From contig NZ_CP063814.1 of the NCBI RefSeq assembly GCF_015277875.1, positions 2,418,001-2,482,000 on the forward strand: a stretch of DNA of 64,000 nt, written 5' to 3'. This stretch comes from Microbacterium luteum. Lineage in GTDB: Bacteria; Actinomycetota; Actinomycetes; Actinomycetales; Microbacteriaceae. The translations under genes and the position numbers were made by a program. Each line of letters starts with the position of its first letter. The first letter of the stretch is position 1. Positions 38,041-46,463 of the stretch are shown here, piece by piece. The notes below the pieces were generated by a model. The model was not told where the DNA came from and ran no database searches. It saw nothing but the letters and a program-made list of their open reading frames with translations.

Positions 38041-39090
38041 CTACAGGTGCTCGGCGAGGAACGCGGCGCAGCGCTCGAACGCGACATCGCCCTCGGAATG
38101 CACGCCGGGGAAGAAGTAGAAGCCGTGCGGCATGCCGTCGGGCCAGTATCCATCGACCGGTGACCCCGCGTCTGCGACGAGCGACGCGAAAGCGCGGGCG
38201 GAATCGATGATCGGGTCGTGCGTTCCGGTGGCCAGGAACAGCGGCGGATAGCCGTGCAGGTCGCCGTAGATCGGGCTCGCCAGCGGATCCGTCCACGCCG
38301 TCGTCGGCAGGTAGGCGCTCCGGATGAACGCGAAGAAGGCGCTGTCGTACACGATGCCCCGCGGCGCCTGCGCCTGGAACGAGGGCCAGCGCTCCTGCGT
38401 GAAGTCGGCGAACGCACCGAGCATGATGACCGCGGCCGGCGCGGGCAGGTCGTGCGCGCCGGCGTACAGCGCAAGCGCGGCGGCGAAGTTCGACCCCGCC
38501 GAATCGCCGGCCACGACCACGCGCGCGGGGTCGCCGCCCACACGTCCGGCTTCGCGAACGAGCCACGCATAGACGTCGGCGACATCGTCGAGCGGCGTCG
38601 GGTACGGGTACTCCGGCGCCATCCGATAGTTCGTCGAGACGACGACCGCCGTGTTGTCCCGCGCCAGCCGGCGGGTGATGTACGCCGTGTCGAAGTCGGA
38701 GCCGACGGTGAACCCGCCACCGTGCGCATAGAGGATCACCGGCAGGACCGCATCCGAAGCCGCCGCCTGCGGCCGGTACACCTGCGCGCTGACGTGACCA
38801 TCACGCACCGGCAGGTAGACGGTCGTCTCGTCGACGTCGGGCACTGCCTGCTCACCGGTGGGCGGGATGAGCGCCGGGTCGGGCTTCAGCCGGTCGGCAC
38901 CGATGTACCCCGTGCGGACGGGGAGGATCATCATGTCGCGCAGCGCGACCGGCTGGCGATTGTTCGCGATGACCCGGTACGACGGCATCGCCGGATCATC
39001 CGGATCGATGTAGCTCAGGCCGTCAATTTCGCGCACGACGGTGACATCGTGCGCCCCCTCCGGAAGCTGCAGCAGCGCGGCGTCGATCAC
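38041..39090 (-). CDS. Alpha/beta hydrolase, hormone-sensitive-lipase (HSL) family
   Basis: A 349-residue esterase-type enzyme. YAHGGGFTVGS is the HGGG oxyanion motif, VVVAGDSAGSNFAAALALY carries the nucleophilic Ser in G-D-S-A-G, FLATGTHDPIID the Asp and GMPHGFYFFPG the His of the triad. A leading region of about 60 residues precedes it. I chose the GTG at 39090 because GGAGGGGG stands just upstream, whereas the farther ATG at 39162 would make the first codons part of a palindromic repeat. It converges on the carboxylase gene with four bases between. The natural ester is unknown. Confidence 0.85.
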   Translation of the reverse strand: MIDAALLQLPEGAHDVTVVREIDGLSYIDPDDPAMPSYRVIANNRQPVALRDMMILPVRTGYIGADRLKPDPALIPPTGEQAVPDVDETTVYLPVRDGHVSAQVYRPQAAASDAVLPVILYAHGGGFTVGSDFDTAYITRRLARDNTAVVVSTNYRMAPEYPYPTPLDDVADVYAWLVREAGRVGGDPARVVVAGDSAGSNFAAALALYAGAHDLPAPAAVIMLGAFADFTQERWPSFQAQAPRGIVYDSAFFAFIRSAYLPTTAWTDPLASPIYGDLHGYPPLFLATGTHDPIIDSARAFASLVADAGSPVDGYWPDGMPHGFYFFPGVHSEGDVAFERCAAFLAEHL

Positions 39091-39147
39091 CCGGTCCCCC
39101 TCCGACGCCCGGAGCCTATCGCCACCGACGTGGCCTGACCACCCTGG

Positions 39148-39199
39148 ACGTCGGAGAATCACGCCGATGTCGGATGAATCGTCCGATATTCTCCGACGT
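39148..39199. repeat. Palindromic element with ACGTCGGAGAAT arms
   Basis: ACGTCGGAGAAT at 39148-39159 and its exact reverse complement at 39188-39199 give a 12-base stem; inside it CGGAT and CCGAT can pair again. A further half copy, TCTCCGACGTT, follows near 39210. It lies upstream of the hydrolase start. Confidence 0.7.
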
Positions 39200-39231
39200 C
39201 GGGCCGAATCTCCGACGTTGAAACGTGGCGA

Positions 39232-39291
39232 CGTTTCGTCTCGCTGCGCTCGCTCAACGACCGGAGGAAGGGGTTCGCGGGCTCAACGACC
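39232..39291. repeat. CGTTTCGTCTCG...CTCAACGACC repeat, one full and one partial copy
   Basis: 39232-39262 matches the repeat seen four times at 25641-25817, with an internal deletion. A partial CTCAACGACC lies at 39282-39291. Both are in the gap between the hydrolase and lpdA. Confidence 0.8.
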
Positions 39292-39315
39292 GGAGGACGG
39301 GACTCGCGGGAAGGG

Positions 39316-40764
39316 TCAGTCCTCGTCTTCGCTGCGGTCGACGATGTGCATCGCACGCGTCGCATCCGTGATGCTCGTCGACAGCGACGGATACACCGCG
39401 AACACCCGCGAGACCTGGTCGACGGTGAGGCGCCGTTCCACCGCGATCGCCAGCGGATAGATCAGCTCCGATGCCTTCGGCGCGACGATCACACCGCCGA
39501 TCACCGTGCCGCTGCCCTGCCGGGCGATGATCTTCACGAAGCCGTCCTTGATGCCCTGCATCTTCGCGCGCGGGTTCGCCGCGAGCGGCAGCTTGTGCAC
39601 CACGCCGCGCATCACGCCGTTCTCGATGTCCTGCTCCGAGTAGCCGACCGTGGCGATCTCGGGGGCGGTGAAGATGTTCGCCGTGATGCGCCGCTGCTCC
39701 AGCGGGATCACCACGTCGCCGAGCGCGTGGAAGACGGCCTGCCGCCCCTGCATCGAGGCGACGGATGCGAGGGGGACGAACGTCGTGCAGTCGCCGGCGG
39801 CGTAGATGTTGGGCACCGAGGTGCGGGCGACGCGGTTCACGCGGATGTGGCCGGACGAGGTCATCTGCACCCCCGCGCCCTCGAGACCGATGTCCTTCGT
39901 GTTCGGGATGGATCCGACCGCGAGCAGGCAGTGGCTTCCCTCGACGACCTGCCCGCCCGAGACGGTCACGCGCACGCCGTCGCCGGTGTTCTCGACCTTC
40001 TCGGCACGGGTCTTCGACAGCACGGTCATCCCGCCGCGCTTGAAGACCTTCTCGAGCACGGCCGCCGCATCCTCATCCTCACCGGGAAGCACCTGATCGC
40101 GGGACGACACGAGCGTGACCTTCGACCCCAGGTTCATGTAGGCCGAGGCGAACTCGGCGCCGGTCACGCCGGAGCCGACGACGATCAGGTGCTCGGGCAG
40201 CTCCTTCATGTCGTACAGCTGCGTCCAGGTGAGGATGCGCGCGCCGTCGGGGCGGGCGGTGGGCAGTTCGCGCGGCGACGCTCCCACCGACACGACGAGC
40301 GTGTCCGCCTCGACGCGGTCGAAGTCGGTGCCGCCGGGGCCCGTCGAGACGACCACGGCGGAATCGCCCTCGAGGCGACCGTGACCGTTGATGATGCGCA
40401 CGCCCGCCTCGGCGAGCTGCGCACGCATGTCGTCGGACTGCTGACGGGCGAGAGAGAGGAGGCGCCGGTTGACCGCCGCGAGGTTGATCGCGATCTCGGG
40501 CTTGAGCGGCTTGCCGTCGGCGCCCTTGGCGAACAGCTGCACGCCCAGATCACCGGCCTCGGAGATCGCCACCGCCGCATCCGCGGTCGCGATCAGCGAC
40601 TTCGACGGGACGACATCGGTGATCACCGCCGACCCGCCGACACCGGCCCGTTCCACGAGGGTGACGTCGGCGCCGAGCTGGGCAGCGGACAGCGCCGCCT
40701 CATACCCGCCGGGGCCGCCGCCGATGATCGCCACGCTCTGGGTCTGCTCGAAGCTCAACGACAT
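39316..40764 (-). CDS. lpdA: LpdA-like NAD(P)H:quinone dehydrogenase (no redox cysteines)
   Basis: A 482-residue flavoprotein disulfide reductase fold: FAD loop AIIGGGPGGYEAAL, NAD loop VVGSGVTGAEFASAY, a second FAD block IYAAGDCTTFVPLASVA and a dimerisation domain ending in the C-terminus. Where lipoamide dehydrogenases have GTCLNVGCIPSK, this protein has GGSAVITDVVPSKSL with no Cys, so it cannot use lipoamide; the known actinobacterial LpdA (quinone reductase) group has the same loss. It probably reduces quinones with NAD(P)H. The start may be the ATG at 40764 or one three codons earlier; neither has a clear ribosome site. Divergent from the nucleoside phosphorylase. Confidence 0.88.
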   Translation of the reverse strand: MSLSFEQTQSVAIIGGGPGGYEAALSAAQLGADVTLVERAGVGGSAVITDVVPSKSLIATADAAVAISEAGDLGVQLFAKGADGKPLKPEIAINLAAVNRRLLSLARQQSDDMRAQLAEAGVRIINGHGRLEGDSAVVVSTGPGGTDFDRVEADTLVVSVGASPRELPTARPDGARILTWTQLYDMKELPEHLIVVGSGVTGAEFASAYMNLGSKVTLVSSRDQVLPGEDEDAAAVLEKVFKRGGMTVLSKTRAEKVENTGDGVRVTVSGGQVVEGSHCLLAVGSIPNTKDIGLEGAGVQMTSSGHIRVNRVARTSVPNIYAAGDCTTFVPLASVASMQGRQAVFHALGDVVIPLEQRRITANIFTAPEIATVGYSEQDIENGVMRGVVHKLPLAANPRAKMQGIKDGFVKIIARQGSGTVIGGVIVAPKASELIYPLAIAVERRLTVDQVSRVFAVYPSLSTSITDATRAMHIVDRSEDED

Positions 40765-40834
40765 GCCACCCATTGTTCCAGTCCCGAGGACGCGCCACGA
40801 ACGCCGGTTCCTGGCGGGACCGTGGGCACGTTCC

Positions 40835-40840
40835 TAGAGT
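40835..40840 (+). promoter_or_regulatory. -10 element TAGAGT, leaderless start of punA
   Basis: TAGAGT ends six bases before the ATG at 40847. Confidence 0.5.
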
Positions 40841-40846
40841 GGGGGC

Positions 40847-41680
40847 ATGCACGATGAGCCCCTGAATCCTCTCGACGACCCGGACACCGACCCGTTCGAG
40901 GTCGCCGCGGCCGCCGCCGCCGACATCGCTCGGCTCACCGGTGTCGACTCGCACGACATCGCCCTCACCCTCGGCAGCGGGTGGGGCAAAGCCGCCGACC
41001 TCATCGGCGAGACCACCGCGACCATCCCCGCGCCCGAGGTCACCGGATTCAGCAAGCCCGCCTTGGAAGGCCACGTCGGCACCCTCCGCAGCATCCTCAC
41101 CGCCGACGGGCGCCGAGTGCTGGTCATCGGCGCCCGCACCCACTTCTACGAAGGCCACGGCGTGCGGCGCGTCGTCCACAGCGTGCGCACGGCCGCGGCG
41201 ACCGGCGCGAAGACCATGGTGCTCACCAACGGCGCGGGCGGCATCCGTCATACCTGGAACCCCGGGCAGCCGGTGCTGATCAGCGACCACATCAACCTCA
41301 CCGGTGCCTCCCCGCTCGAGGGGGCGACGTTCATCGACCTCACCGATCTGTATGCGACGCGGCTCCGCGATGTCGCGCGCCGCATCGACCCGAGCCTCGA
41401 CGAAGGCGTCTACTGCCAATTCCGCGGCCCCCAATACGAGACGCCCGCCGAGGTGCAGATGGCGAAGGCCATCGGCGGGCACATCGTGGGCATGTCCACT
41501 GCCCTCGAAGCCATCGCGGCGCGTCAGGCGGGCATGGAGATCCTCGGGTTCTCGCTGATCACCAACATGGCCGCCGGCATCCAGACCACCCCGCTCAGCC
41601 ATGCCGAGGTCATCGAAGCGGGCCGCGAGGCCGAGCCCGTCATCAGCGACCTGCTGGCGCGGGTCGTGGCGGCCCTGTGA
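40847..41680 (+). CDS. punA: Purine-nucleoside phosphorylase (trimeric type)
   Basis: Splits purine nucleosides with phosphate to base and (deoxy)ribose-1-phosphate. The 277 residues show LTLGSGWG at the phosphate site, VLVIGARTHFYEGHGVRRVV, VLTNGAGGIR, the base-binding YCQFRGPQYETPAEVQMAK and VGMSTALEAIAARQ, then FSLITNMAAGI, all of the trimeric PNP group. The protein complements adenosine deaminase, cytidine deaminase and thymidine phosphorylase encoded further on. Its ribose phosphate product could be a substrate of the mutase gene downstream. Confidence 0.93.
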   Translation: MHDEPLNPLDDPDTDPFEVAAAAAADIARLTGVDSHDIALTLGSGWGKAADLIGETTATIPAPEVTGFSKPALEGHVGTLRSILTADGRRVLVIGARTHFYEGHGVRRVVHSVRTAAATGAKTMVLTNGAGGIRHTWNPGQPVLISDHINLTGASPLEGATFIDLTDLYATRLRDVARRIDPSLDEGVYCQFRGPQYETPAEVQMAKAIGGHIVGMSTALEAIAARQAGMEILGFSLITNMAAGIQTTPLSHAEVIEAGREAEPVISDLLARVVAAL

Positions 41681-41721
41681 CGCCGAACGAGAGCTCTGTT
41701 CCCAGCGACGAGGAGGCCGCC

Positions 41722-43470
41722 ATGGACAGCACCGCACACGAAGATCTGCTCGAGCGCGCCCGCGCGTGGCTCGCCCAGGACCCCGACCCCGACACCCGGG
41801 CGGAGCTGCGCGCACTGCTCGAGGGCGCCGAGGTGGGCGATGCCGATGCGCTCGATGCGCTGCACGACCGGTTCGCGACACGGCTGGCGTTCGGCACGGC
41901 GGGCCTGCGCGGCGAGCTCGGGGCGGGCACGAACCGCATGAACCGCGTGCTCGTCGTCCAGGCGGCCGCGGGGCTGGCCGCCTACCTCGCCGAGCGGGCG
42001 GGTGTGGATGCCGCGGCCGACGACGTCGCTGAGCCGGCACCACTCCGGCCCGACGCTCCGCTCGTGGTCGTCGGGTACGACGGGCGTCGCAACTCCGACG
42101 TCTTCGCGCGCGACTCCGTGGAGATCTTCGCGGGCGCAGGCCTCCGGGCCGTGCTGCTCCCGCGGCTGCTGCCGACGCCGGTGCTCGCCTTCGCCGTGCG
42201 CCATCTGGACGCCGCGGCCGGGGTGATGGTCACCGCCAGCCACAACCCGCCGAACGACAACGGCTACAAGGTCTATCTCGGCGGCGACGACGAGGGGTCG
42301 CAGATCGTCAGCCCCGCGGACACCGAGATCGCCGCGCACATCCAGCGCGTCGCCGACGCCGGTGACATCGCCGCCCTCCCCCGCTCGCTGGCATTCGAAA
42401 CGGCATCCGAAGACGTCGTCGACGCGTACATCGAAGCGACGGCCGCTGTCGCTCCCGCACCGGCGGGCGCGGACGGGATGACCTGGGTGTATACCGCCAT
42501 GCACGGCGTGGGATGGGAGACGCTGTCGGCGATCCTCGACCGCGCCGGATACCCGGCGCCGGTGGTCGTGAGCGAGCAGATCGAGCCGGACGGATCCTTC
42601 CCCACCGTCTCCTTCCCCAACCCGGAGGAGCCGGGGGCGATGGACCTGTCGTTCGCCGCGGCCGACGAGGCGCGCGCCGAGTTCGTGATCGCGAACGACC
42701 CCGACGCCGATCGACTGGCCGTCGCACTGCCCGACCCCGACGGCGGGTGGCGGCGGCTGACGGGGAATGAGATCGGGCTGCTGCTCGGTTGGCGCGCCGC
42801 CCGCCTGGTCACGGCACGCGGCGAGGGCGAGGGTGGGGCAGCGGCCGCGCGGCCGTCTCTGGCGTGCTCGCTCGTCTCCTCGCCTGGTCTGAAGGCGATC
42901 GCCGACGCGCACGGGCTGGACTTCCACGCCACGCTGACGGGCTTCAAGTGGATCTCGCGGGCACCCGGAATCGTCTACGGATTCGAGGAGGCGCTCGGCT
43001 ACCTCGTCAATCCGGAGACGGTGCGCGACAAGGACGGCATCTCCGCCGCCATCGCGGTGCTCGGGCTGGCCGCCGATGCGCGCCGCGAAGGCCGCACGCT
43101 CGGCGACCTGCTGGCGGAGTTCGACGAGACCTTCGGGGTGTTCGCGAGCGATCAGGTCTCCGTGCGCACCGACGACGTCGCGGCGGTCGGCGCGATGATG
43201 TCGGCGCTGCGGAAGCAGCATCCGCACACCGTGGGAGACGTGCCGATCGAGCAGGTGGACGATCTGCTCGAGGGCGTCGACGGCCTGCCGCCGGGCGACG
43301 TGCTGCGGCTGTGGCTCGACGACGGATCCCGCGTGATCGTGCGGCCGAGCGGCACCGAGCCGAAGCTGAAGGTCTACCTCGATGTGCGCGCCGAGTCATC
43401 CGCCGACGCGCAGTCGCGCCTTCGCGCGCTGGCCGACGGCGCCCGCGCGCTGCTCGACAGCCTCGCCTGA
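41722..43470 (+). CDS. Phosphohexomutase / phosphopentomutase-like (PGM/PMM family)
   Basis: A 582-residue alpha-D-phosphohexomutase family enzyme. The phospho-Ser loop is TASHNPPNDNGYKVY, the metal loop is NDPDADRLAVAL, the sugar-binding loop is GFKWISRAPGIVYGFEEALGY, and the phosphate loop is RPSGTEPKLKVYLD. FGTAGLRGELGAGTNRMN near the start marks the PgcA/PGM2 branch, which includes phosphopentomutases, and the position after a nucleoside phosphorylase supports that reading. The ATG at 41722 has GAGGAGG six bases upstream; a GTG at 41677 overlapping the punA stop would add 15 residues. Glucose-, mannose- and pentose-phosphate roles remain open. Confidence 0.9.
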   Translation: MDSTAHEDLLERARAWLAQDPDPDTRAELRALLEGAEVGDADALDALHDRFATRLAFGTAGLRGELGAGTNRMNRVLVVQAAAGLAAYLAERAGVDAAADDVAEPAPLRPDAPLVVVGYDGRRNSDVFARDSVEIFAGAGLRAVLLPRLLPTPVLAFAVRHLDAAAGVMVTASHNPPNDNGYKVYLGGDDEGSQIVSPADTEIAAHIQRVADAGDIAALPRSLAFETASEDVVDAYIEATAAVAPAPAGADGMTWVYTAMHGVGWETLSAILDRAGYPAPVVVSEQIEPDGSFPTVSFPNPEEPGAMDLSFAAADEARAEFVIANDPDADRLAVALPDPDGGWRRLTGNEIGLLLGWRAARLVTARGEGEGGAAAARPSLACSLVSSPGLKAIADAHGLDFHATLTGFKWISRAPGIVYGFEEALGYLVNPETVRDKDGISAAIAVLGLAADARREGRTLGDLLAEFDETFGVFASDQVSVRTDDVAAVGAMMSALRKQHPHTVGDVPIEQVDDLLEGVDGLPPGDVLRLWLDDGSRVIVRPSGTEPKLKVYLDVRAESSADAQSRLRALADGARALLDSLA

Positions 43471-43603
43471 GCCGCCCCGGCGCCTGGGGCGACCTGGGGC
43501 GGTGGGGCGACCTGGGGCGGTGGGGCGCTTGAGACGGTGGTGCCGCGATGCGGCCTGAGGCGCCCTGCGTCGCGGCGCGCTTGAGACGCTCGCCCGCATC
43601 CAC

Positions 43604-43681
43604 GTGCCCTGATTCAGGCTCAGCGGCTCCGCCGTCGGCGTGTCGAGCCCGTGACGGCCGCGGCAGCCTGAGCTGCGTCAC
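43604..43681. repeat. Inverted-repeat array, unit A
   Basis: Arms GTGCCCTGATTCAGGCT and AGCCTGAGCTGCGTCAC, imperfectly complementary, with GGCGTGTCG in the middle. Confidence 0.75.
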
Positions 43682-43793
43682 AGGCCGCCCCGGCGCAGAA
43701 CGCGGGACAACCGGGCAAGCCCGGCGGTGGGTCGTGAGGGGCAGGTAGGGCTGAAGGCCTCGCAACTTCAGACGCACTACCGATCGGCCGGTC

Positions 43794-43871
43794 GGGCCCT
43801 AACTCAGGCTCAGCGCCCAGGCCATCGGCGTGTCGCCCTCGGTGAAGCCCGCGCAGCCTGAGTTGCGGCAC
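43794..43871. repeat. Inverted-repeat array, unit B
   Basis: Contains the perfect core stem AACTCAGGCT and AGCCTGAGTT, with GGCGTGTCG in the loop, as in unit A. Confidence 0.8.
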
Positions 43872-43957
43872 GGGACAAGTCGGGCGAGCGGGGTCCCGGG
43901 CGGAGAGGCCCGGAAGCGGGGAGCGCCCGGCGTCGCGCGGCGTTCACCGTCGACCAC

Positions 43958-44035
43958 GTGCCGCGACTCATGCTCAGAGGCGCTCTCGACGGCGTGTCGA
44001 CCGGATCGACGGCCACGCAGCCTGAGTTAGGGCAC
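43958..44035. repeat. Inverted-repeat array, unit C
   Basis: Arms GTGCCGCGACTCATGCT and AGCCTGAGTTAGGGCAC; the right arm is identical to unit D, the left has one extra change. GGCGTGTCG is again central. Confidence 0.8.
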
Positions 44036-44141
44036 AGCTGGCAGGGGATGCGCGGCGGACAGAACGAACCGGGCGCGGGACCCTGGCCGAACAAGCCCGG
44101 CAGCGGGAGCGCCCGGCGTCGCGCGGCGTTTGCCGTCGGCC

Positions 44142-44219
44142 GTGCCGCGACTCAGGCTCAGGAACTCCTCCGACGGCGTGTCGGCCTGGATGACGGCCGC
44201 GCAGCCTGAGTTAGGGCAC
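44142..44219. repeat. Inverted-repeat array, unit D
   Basis: Arms GTGCCGCGACTCAGGCT and AGCCTGAGTTAGGGCAC with GGCGTGTCG between. The following CAGCTGGCAGGGG is shared with the sequence after unit C, so the repeated segment is longer than the hairpin. Confidence 0.8.
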
Positions 44220-44390
44220 AGCTGGCAGGGGTGCGAAGCGGCTCGGCCGATGCCAGGGCGGCCGGCGCGGCGCGGCCGATGCCGGCTGCACGGCCGAGAC
44301 CGGGCGGCGGATGCGGGAGCAGGGCGGCCGCGGCCCGTGAGGAAGGGCGGCGGCGGCCGGAGCGGGGCCCGAGCGGCGGAGATGGGTGGA

Positions 44391-46349
44391 TCAGCCGTCG
44401 ATGACGGCGACGAGCTCGTCGAGGAACGGCGTGAAGTCGGTGCCGCGCCGCACGATGCGGTGCACGCTCTCACGCTCGCTGAAGACCTCGACGAACTGCT
44501 CGAAGACGGTCTGGAAGGCCTCTCGATCGTTCTCCGAGAAGGCCACGAGGGCAACGACCTGCACGCGCCCGTCGCCCCACGGGATCGACGGGTCCGCGAT
44601 GCCGATCGCGATGGCGGTGCGCGACGCGGTCATGCCCATCGCGTGCGGCACGGCGAGGGCGTCGGTGAAGGCGGTCGACGAGAGCTGCTCGCGCTCGATC
44701 GCCCGGTCGACGTACTCCGGGTCGATGACGCCGAGCTCGACGAGCCGCCCGCCCAGGGCCCGGATGACACCCTCCTCCCCCGCGCCGGCGTCGAGCCCGC
44801 GCACGAAAGCCGACGGATCGAAGTACCGCTCGATGTCGGCGCGCAGTCGGGCCAGGCGCCGCCCCCGGCGCACGCGACCGGCTGCGGCCTGCACGCGTTC
44901 CACGTCGCTCTCGGTGAGGAACGGCTGCACGCGGACGACCCGGTCGTTCGGCGTCGGCGGATCGATCGTGGTGAGCACGAGATCGGTGTCGATCGAGCGC
45001 CAGTCCGGATCGGCGCGCGTCTCGACCCCGACGACCTCGATCGCACGTCCGAGCGATCGGTCGACGCTCGATCGGAGCAGCTCGTGCAGCTCGTAGTACC
45101 CGGGGCACACGATCGTCGCGGTCAGCAGCTGGTCGGCGCGGCGACTCCGTTCGAGTCGTCCTCCGACGTGCATCGCGATGTAGGCGATCTCGTCGTCGAG
45201 CAGCGGGATTCCGAGAGAGGTGTTCAGGCCGCTCGCGATGAAGACGGCGACGTCGAAGATCATCGGGTAGGTCGACTTGAGCGATCGGGTGAGCGGATTG
45301 CGCGACCACGCCTGCTCCTTCGCCCGCGCCCGCAGGTTCTGCACGTGCAGCGCCAGGCGAAGGATGAAGTCGTCGTGCGCGATGTCGACGAGGAACTGGG
45401 CGGCGGCCCGCTCGACGATCTCGCGGACCGCCCGCTCCACCTCGGGGTCCAGGCGCCCGCGCACCGACGGCGCCGATGCACCGGGCGCCACGACGCGGGT
45501 GAGAACGAGGGTCGCAAGGTGGAACCGGTCTCCCGCACCGAGCGTCACGCCGAGATGCTGCTCCGCCAGGCGTCCGATCAGCGCCTCGACCGCCTCATGC
45601 GACTCCTGCGCATCGTGGGCGATCGCATCCAGCCCGCGGTCCTGCGCCACGCGGTCGGCCGCGATGGCGATGTGCATCACGACGTCGGCGATCCCGAATT
45701 CGTTGACGTAGTAGCCGAGAGTGCCGAGCTCTCCGACGAGATCGTCCTTGAACGGACCGAACGCCCGCGCTCCGACGGACTCGTCGCCGAGCGTGCGCCG
45801 CAGCGCCTCGAGGTCGAACGCGCCGGCGTCCATCTCGTCGTGTGCGAGGCGACTGAGCAGTCGCCGCTGGGCCATCTCGGTGCCGCGCAGTCGTGCGGTC
45901 GAGGCGGAACGCTCCAGCGTCAACTCGGTACCGCCCAGCAGGGATCGCACTCGCGCGAGGTCCGCCTCGAGCGTCGCCGGGCTCACGTGCAGGTCGTCCG
46001 CGGTCTGGAAGACGTCGACGCCGTCGGGGTCGTCGAGCAGCAGCCGCACCAGGCGATGAAGGCGATCTCGGGGGGTGCCGGAATCGGAGCCCGCCCCCGC
46101 TCGCTGCGCGGCCACCGCATCCGGTCCGGCGCGGTACCCCTGCGGCCCCGACTCGATCGCGGTTCCGCCACGCACCCGCGCATTGACCGCGGTGACGTAG
46201 CTGCGGACACTGCGCGGAGTGACCCCGAGAGCGTCGGCGAGGGTCGCCGCGGTGGCCCACTGGCCGTCCCGCACCAGGATGCCGAGCAGGCGATCCTGTC
46301 GTGCCTTGGTCAACGTCGCTCCTCGCCTCGTCACCGGCAAGTCTTCCAT
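44391..46349 (-). CDS. mtlR: MtlR-type PRD transcriptional activator of the mannitol operon
   Basis: A 652-residue regulator. An HTH domain (about 10-70: DRLLGILVRDGQWATAATLAD, GVTPRSVRSYV) is followed by two PTS-regulation domains with conserved His (VVMHIAIAADR near 224; YIAMHVGGRLER near 392), a IIB-like domain (ATIVCPGYYELHELL near 414, Cys) and a IIA-like domain (ALAVPHAMGM near 569, His). This is the MtlR/LicR layout, where phosphorylation by HPr and EIIs sets activity. The ATG at 46349 is preceded by GGAGGAAGG; upstream codons are possible. It is divergent from the mtl operon; two palindromes in the gap are likely its sites. Confidence 0.9.
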   Translation of the reverse strand: MEDLPVTRRGATLTKARQDRLLGILVRDGQWATAATLADALGVTPRSVRSYVTAVNARVRGGTAIESGPQGYRAGPDAVAAQRAGAGSDSGTPRDRLHRLVRLLLDDPDGVDVFQTADDLHVSPATLEADLARVRSLLGGTELTLERSASTARLRGTEMAQRRLLSRLAHDEMDAGAFDLEALRRTLGDESVGARAFGPFKDDLVGELGTLGYYVNEFGIADVVMHIAIAADRVAQDRGLDAIAHDAQESHEAVEALIGRLAEQHLGVTLGAGDRFHLATLVLTRVVAPGASAPSVRGRLDPEVERAVREIVERAAAQFLVDIAHDDFILRLALHVQNLRARAKEQAWSRNPLTRSLKSTYPMIFDVAVFIASGLNTSLGIPLLDDEIAYIAMHVGGRLERSRRADQLLTATIVCPGYYELHELLRSSVDRSLGRAIEVVGVETRADPDWRSIDTDLVLTTIDPPTPNDRVVRVQPFLTESDVERVQAAAGRVRRGRRLARLRADIERYFDPSAFVRGLDAGAGEEGVIRALGGRLVELGVIDPEYVDRAIEREQLSSTAFTDALAVPHAMGMTASRTAIAIGIADPSIPWGDGRVQVVALVAFSENDREAFQTVFEQFVEVFSERESVHRIVRRGTDFTPFLDELVAVIDG

Positions 46350-46356
46350 GCCCGCC

Positions 46357-46399
46357 TTCCTCCCGGGCGGAAGGCGGCGCCTTTCCTGCCGGGCGGAAG
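46357..46399. promoter_or_regulatory. Twin palindromic boxes, probable MtlR sites
   Basis: TTCCTCCCGGGCGGAAG at 46357-46373 and TTCCTGCCGGGCGGAAG at 46383-46399 differ at one base and are 26 bases apart centre to centre. Each has TTCC/GGAA symmetry about a CCGGGC core. The right box ends nine bases before the -35 of the mtl promoter, where an activator would sit; the left box covers the mtlR leader. Confidence 0.6.
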
Positions 46400-46408
46400 A
46401 AGGACTGG

Positions 46409-46437
46409 TTGTCACGCGCTCAGGGAATCCTCAGAAT
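46409..46437 (+). promoter_or_regulatory. mtl operon promoter TTGTCA-17-CAGAAT
   Basis: -35 TTGTCA at 46409-46414 and -10 CAGAAT at 46432-46437 with a 17-base spacer, the best sigma-70-like pair in the window. GAGGAG (46450-46455) precedes the first ATG at 46464. Confidence 0.65.
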
Positions 46438-46463
46438 CGAAGAATCAGCGAGGAGTGTGGTCG

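Larger units (their letters stand above)
43471..44390. other. Gene-free stretch with four inverted-repeat units
   Basis: 920 bases between the mutase and the mtlR stop with no convincing gene on either strand. After a GC-rich run with repeats of GGGGCGACCTGGGGCGGT (43484-43528), four related inverted-repeat units follow at 164-190 base intervals. The spacers between units are partly conserved (for example AGCGCCCGGCGTCGCGCGGCG at 43922-43942 and 44108-44128), so the array seems to have grown by tandem duplication. Confidence 0.7.

Noticed and set aside
39091..39162. Longer hydrolase start at 39162
   Set aside because: The first codons fall in a palindromic repeat and no ribosome site precedes them, whereas GGAGGGGG supports 39090.
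43604..44219. CRISPR array
   Set aside because: The units are inverted repeats with diverged arms at irregular 164-190 base spacing, without short uniform spacers and without cas genes.
44130..46463. Plus-strand extension of the IIB gene by about 780 codons
   Set aside because: It is antisense to mtlR and its composition is shadow-like. The promoter and ribosome site at 46409-46455 fix the true start.
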